NCBI GenBank assembly: GCA_023665325.1
Contig: JAMPED010000009.1
Span: 1 to 27,180, forward strand
From: Acetobacter sp.
GTDB taxonomy: Bacteria > Pseudomonadota > Alphaproteobacteria > RF32 > CAG-239
DNA length: 27,180 bases
Direction: 5' to 3'
Shown: positions 24,785 to 27,180 of the stretch, in pieces
Position numbering within the stretch: position 1 is the stretch's first letter
Layout of the letters: each line of letters opens with the position of its first letter
Notes under the pieces: model-generated
Databases searched by the model: none
Seen by the model: the letters and a program-made list of their open reading frames with translations, nothing else
What the model was told of the DNA's origin: nothing
Position numbers and translations under genes: made by a program

Positions 24785-25354
24785 ATGAAGAAAATTTGTT
24801 TATTAACAGCAGCCGCATCAGTACTTGCATTAAATGCTAATGCTATGGATTGGAGTATGGGTAATCAATATTTCAGACCATACTTAGGTGCGGATTACGT
24901 TTATTCGTATGCAAAGCACGGTGCAATTGCTAAAAATGCCAAAAAAGATTATAATTCTTGGATGGTAAATGTTGGTACTGATATTGCGCGTTATACCAGT
25001 GTTGAAGCTTTCTTCCAACAGACTGGCGAGCGTAAATCTCGTTCCCACAGAGAAGCAACAAAATCTGAATTTTATGCTTGGGGTTTAGATTTATATGGAC
25101 GCATTCCTGTAATGTGTTCAGGCTTTAATTTATTAGGTTCACTTGGTGCTGCAGACTATAATGTGAAATATAAATTCAAACCAACAGGCCGTAGTATGGA
25201 TAAACAACGTGTAGGTTATCGTGCAGGTGCCGGTTTCTCTTATGATTTTAATAACAATGTATCTTTCCGTGTTATGGGGCGTTACACCTATATTGGTATG
25301 CCTAACTTAAATAACTTGATGGAAGTGACAGCCGGTCTTCGTTATACATTCTAA
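24785..25354 (+). CDS. outer-membrane beta-barrel protein
   Basis: 189 residues with a clear signal peptide (cleavage after ANA, about residue 20). The mature part alternates in the way expected of transmembrane beta-strands and ends in Phe (LRYTF), the C-terminal signal for Bam-dependent insertion. Size and the repeated GxDxxRxxSVE / FRVMGRYTYIG patterns fit a small eight-stranded porin-like barrel (OmpA/OmpW/Omp25 type). It has no OmpA peptidoglycan-binding domain. GGAG lies eight bases before the start. It is monocistronic with a terminator, diverging from the uracil-DNA glycosylase operon. The ligand or role is unknown. Confidence 0.85.
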   Translation: MKKICLLTAAASVLALNANAMDWSMGNQYFRPYLGADYVYSYAKHGAIAKNAKKDYNSWMVNVGTDIARYTSVEAFFQQTGERKSRSHREATKSEFYAWGLDLYGRIPVMCSGFNLLGSLGAADYNVKYKFKPTGRSMDKQRVGYRAGAGFSYDFNNNVSFRVMGRYTYIGMPNLNNLMEVTAGLRYTF

Positions 25355-25379
25355 AAATGAATGCGTAAAGATAATAAAA

Positions 25380-25408
25380 GGGTGCAGAAAACTGTGCCCT
25401 GTTTTTTT
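25380..25408. terminator. bidirectional terminator between the outer-membrane protein gene and prepilin 3
   Basis: GGGTGCAG and CTGTGCCC pair around AAAA with two G-U pairs, flanked by T-runs on the right and A-runs on the left. It can serve both convergent genes. Confidence 0.7.
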
Positions 25409-25416
25409 ATAGAAAA

Positions 25417-26043
25417 CTAAATATATTTAAGCCCAATAACGCAAGTATTTGTGGTACAATTACAGGCGGCAGATGCCTCATTAACTGTTAATGGGGCGGC
25501 GTCATCGTGTAAGCCAGAAGTATAAATATTCTGGTCAGGAAAAGAATCACCTCCACCAAAGGCATTAAGCATAAGTGGAGCGCTAATTTCAGCTACACCA
25601 GCATAAATACTCTGAAAGCCAGATGCTGGGTCCTGTCCCCAATCCATTGTTGCAAGTAAAAGACAAGCTTGATGCTCCAATCCAGTAAAATAAATTTCAA
25701 AAGCCTTGGGTAATCCATTGGAAATTTTACTCTCATAAACAATAACATTTCCACTAAATGCGTGCCTTATTGAATGGGGGGATGTATCTTGGTTTAACAT
25801 TTCAGTAGGAACAAAGCCAGTATTGATGAGAGCTTCATTATTTAGTCCTTCAAATGAATGTTGACTAATATAAAGATTGCGAATATTCATAACTAATTCG
25901 CTAGACTGGCTAATAAAGTGATTGGTTTTAGCTTTAGACATAGCCTTAGAATATCCAGCAATTCCCCCAACCGAAAGAACACCGACAATGGCTAAAACGC
26001 CAAGCATTTCTATCATAGAACGTCCGCTTTGATTGCTGTTCAT
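25417..26043 (-). CDS. prepilin-like protein 3 (GRSMIEML family)
   Basis: 208 residues. The prepilin leader MNSNQSG is followed by G|RSMIE (Glu at +5) and the hydrophobic helix MLGVLAIVGVLSVGGIAGYSKAM. The variable domain ends in a cysteine cluster (CNCTTNTC). It shares the seven-residue leader and Arg at +1 with the other two prepilins but differs from them downstream. Unlike them it has no leader element. Its ATG overlaps the TGA of the acyltransferase gene (26040-26043), with GGAGGA just inside the upstream gene, so it is translationally coupled to it. A bidirectional terminator follows. Confidence 0.85.
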   Translation of the reverse strand: MNSNQSGRSMIEMLGVLAIVGVLSVGGIAGYSKAMSKAKTNHFISQSSELVMNIRNLYISQHSFEGLNNEALINTGFVPTEMLNQDTSPHSIRHAFSGNVIVYESKISNGLPKAFEIYFTGLEHQACLLLATMDWGQDPASGFQSIYAGVAEISAPLMLNAFGGGDSFPDQNIYTSGLHDDAAPLTVNEASAACNCTTNTCVIGLKYI

Positions 26044-27180
26044 TGTATTGTCCTCCCGGTAAGATAGGTCAAAGAAACGTTTTTCTTTACTATCTGTCTT
26101 AAATTATTAACAATTATATAACAAAGTTTTTTACTTGTAAAGCCTATGAAAAGTGCTATAACTATAGATATAGAAATATAGATAGGTGTTAAAAGACTTT
26201 CTTCGTATGGAAAATGATAATACCAAATGTTTCCTTTAAAAGCTGTAGCTTGGAAATCGCCTAAAGGGGATAGGGCGGCTTTAACCAACATCAACCCCAC
26301 AAAATGGTGCATCATAATGTCAAAAGTATGTGTGGATATGTAGTTTAACACTGCACTATTTTTTATAATTGGAGTTAATAATTTTGAAATTCTTAACCAG
26401 AAAAAAATCGCAAGAATGGCGATAAGGTAGATGACAATAGCAGGGGCGTTAATATAATTAAACCACGCAGGAATAATATCGCATTGCGGAAAATTGATAC
26501 GTAAAAGAATGGTTGCAACAAAGATAATAGATAAATAAGCAATGGTGTTAATCTTGTCATATTTCTCTAAATGGTATCGATATAAAATCCCTAAAGCATA
26601 AAATGGTAGAAAGTAAAAAATACGTATTCCGGCTAAAATCAAATCACGCTGTCCTGTGTTATTTGACGCTGCCCAGATAGCTGCAACACCTAAAAAACAC
26701 GAAACAATGAAAAAAAGCCAGATACAAAAAGTAAAAAAACTTTTTGAAGATGAAAGAAAAGGTTTTAAAATAATAAAACTGATAAGTTGTACGCTAAATA
26801 ATGGAATTAAAAACCAAGCTCCCATATTGTAAATATACTGATGCCCATCCACAAGCGGTGCATATAATAAATTATAAAAAGAAAATTCTCCGCCAAGTGT
26901 AAAATTTTCATATTTATTCAAATAGAAGACAAGTGTCCCATAAATAAAATTCCATAGATAAAGTGGAAGAATAAGTTTAATAGTTTTGTGTTTAATAAAT
27001 TCACCATACCCTCTATCAGCTTTAAAAAAATATCCAGAAGCAAAAATAAAAAGAGCAATATGATAGTTTTGATAAGGGAATAATCCATTGAAAGAAAGGT
27101 AATCAAACGAGCCAATATGTCCGTCAATAATCATAAAAATAGCTAACACATAAAGTGTTCTAAACGTAAAGTTTATGTCT
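26040..27180 (-). CDS. acyltransferase family 3 membrane protein, 5' end outside window
   Basis: About 380 residues are visible, and the frame stays open to the window edge, so the start lies outside. About ten transmembrane helices are predicted. Near the N-terminus, LYVLAIFMIIDGHIG and HIALFIFASGYFF match the conserved opening of acyltransferase-3 proteins (OatA/NodX-like), with the catalytic-type His in the DGH motif. Such enzymes move acetyl or other acyl groups onto surface glycans across the inner membrane. An internal GTG at 27149 could be misread as the start, but coding similarity continues upstream of it. It overlaps prepilin 3 by four bases. A link between glycan acylation and the pilin is only suggested by this coupling. 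Confidence 0.8.
   Translation of the reverse strand, partial: DINFTFRTLYVLAIFMIIDGHIGSFDYLSFNGLFPYQNYHIALFIFASGYFFKADRGYGEFIKHKTIKLILPLYLWNFIYGTLVFYLNKYENFTLGGEFSFYNLLYAPLVDGHQYIYNMGAWFLIPLFSVQLISFIILKPFLSSSKSFFTFCIWLFFIVSCFLGVAAIWAASNNTGQRDLILAGIRIFYFLPFYALGILYRYHLEKYDKINTIAYLSIIFVATILLRINFPQCDIIPAWFNYINAPAIVIYLIAILAIFFWLRISKLLTPIIKNSAVLNYISTHTFDIMMHHFVGLMLVKAALSPLGDFQATAFKGNIWYYHFPYEESLLTPIYISISIVIALFIGFTSKKLCYIIVNNLRQIVKKNVSLTYLTGRTIQ

Noticed and set aside
14100..26043. Silent pilin cassettes for antigenic variation
   Set aside because: Each prepilin gene is complete with its own start and signal; no truncated copies or shared 3' blocks are visible. It remains possible at genome scale.
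1..27180. tRNA, rRNA, CRISPR array, prophage or toxin-antitoxin genes
   Set aside because: I found no cloverleaf, rRNA-like sequence, regularly spaced repeat, integrase or recognisable toxin-antitoxin pair in either strand.

Overview
The window is AT-rich DNA from a Gram-negative bacterium, most likely an uncultured, probably host-associated member of the Alphaproteobacteria. Envelope genes show the Gram-negative type (an MsbA-like exporter, BamB, KdsA, an OpgB-like enzyme, a beta-barrel outer-membrane protein). ParC, RecO and the RNA methyltransferase have alphaproteobacterial character. Three separate genes encode prepilins that share the unusual N-terminus G|RSMIEMLGVLA, which I associate with uncultured gut Alphaproteobacteria. 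The taxonomic call is inference. Coding density is high. I see no rRNA, tRNA, CRISPR array, transposase or integrase.

Layout. 1-3060 (+): a small unknown helical protein, a cold-shock protein with a hairpin at the start of its mRNA, an MsbA-like ABC exporter and an MIF/tautomerase homologue, closed by a bidirectional terminator. 3060-8754 (-): a cell-envelope operon of an unknown duplicated 2TM+PH-like membrane protein, YfgM, BamB, ThyX and Der. It keeps the classic yfgM-bamB-der order but has thyX inserted, and der has its own promoter. 8913-12036 (+): an RNA uracil-C5 methyltransferase and transketolase. 12130-12978 (+): a membrane-anchored or exported ankyrin-repeat protein. 13148-13771 (+): an unknown membrane protein whose 5' UTR can fold in two mutually exclusive ways, one of which buries the start codon. 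14100-14765 (+): prepilin 1. 19005-14762 (-): prepilin 2, RecO, ParC and a guanine-deaminase-like enzyme. 20151-19309 (-): KdsA. 24603-20233 (-): UdgB-like uracil-DNA glycosylase, OpgB-like phosphoglycerol transferase and a DsbD/ScsB-like reductase. 24785-25354 (+): outer-membrane beta-barrel protein. 27180-25417 (-): an acyltransferase running off the window edge and translationally coupled prepilin 3.

The most interesting feature is a pair of homologous, non-coding leader elements of about 210-245 nt. They lie immediately upstream of prepilin 1 (13856-14099, +) and prepilin 2 (19006-19215, -). Each has a near-identical promoter (TTGACA, 16-nt spacer, TATAGT or TATGAT). Each has a long interior hairpin whose 3' arm can instead pair with a downstream segment, and a GC-rich hairpin with a U-run just before the prepilin ribosome-binding site. 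The layout is that of a transcription attenuator or riboswitch. The two copies have long identical runs, although the downstream genes differ beyond their N-termini, and some differences preserve base pairing. I do not recognise the element as a described RNA family. It is the best candidate here for a previously undescribed regulatory system controlling scattered pilin-like genes.
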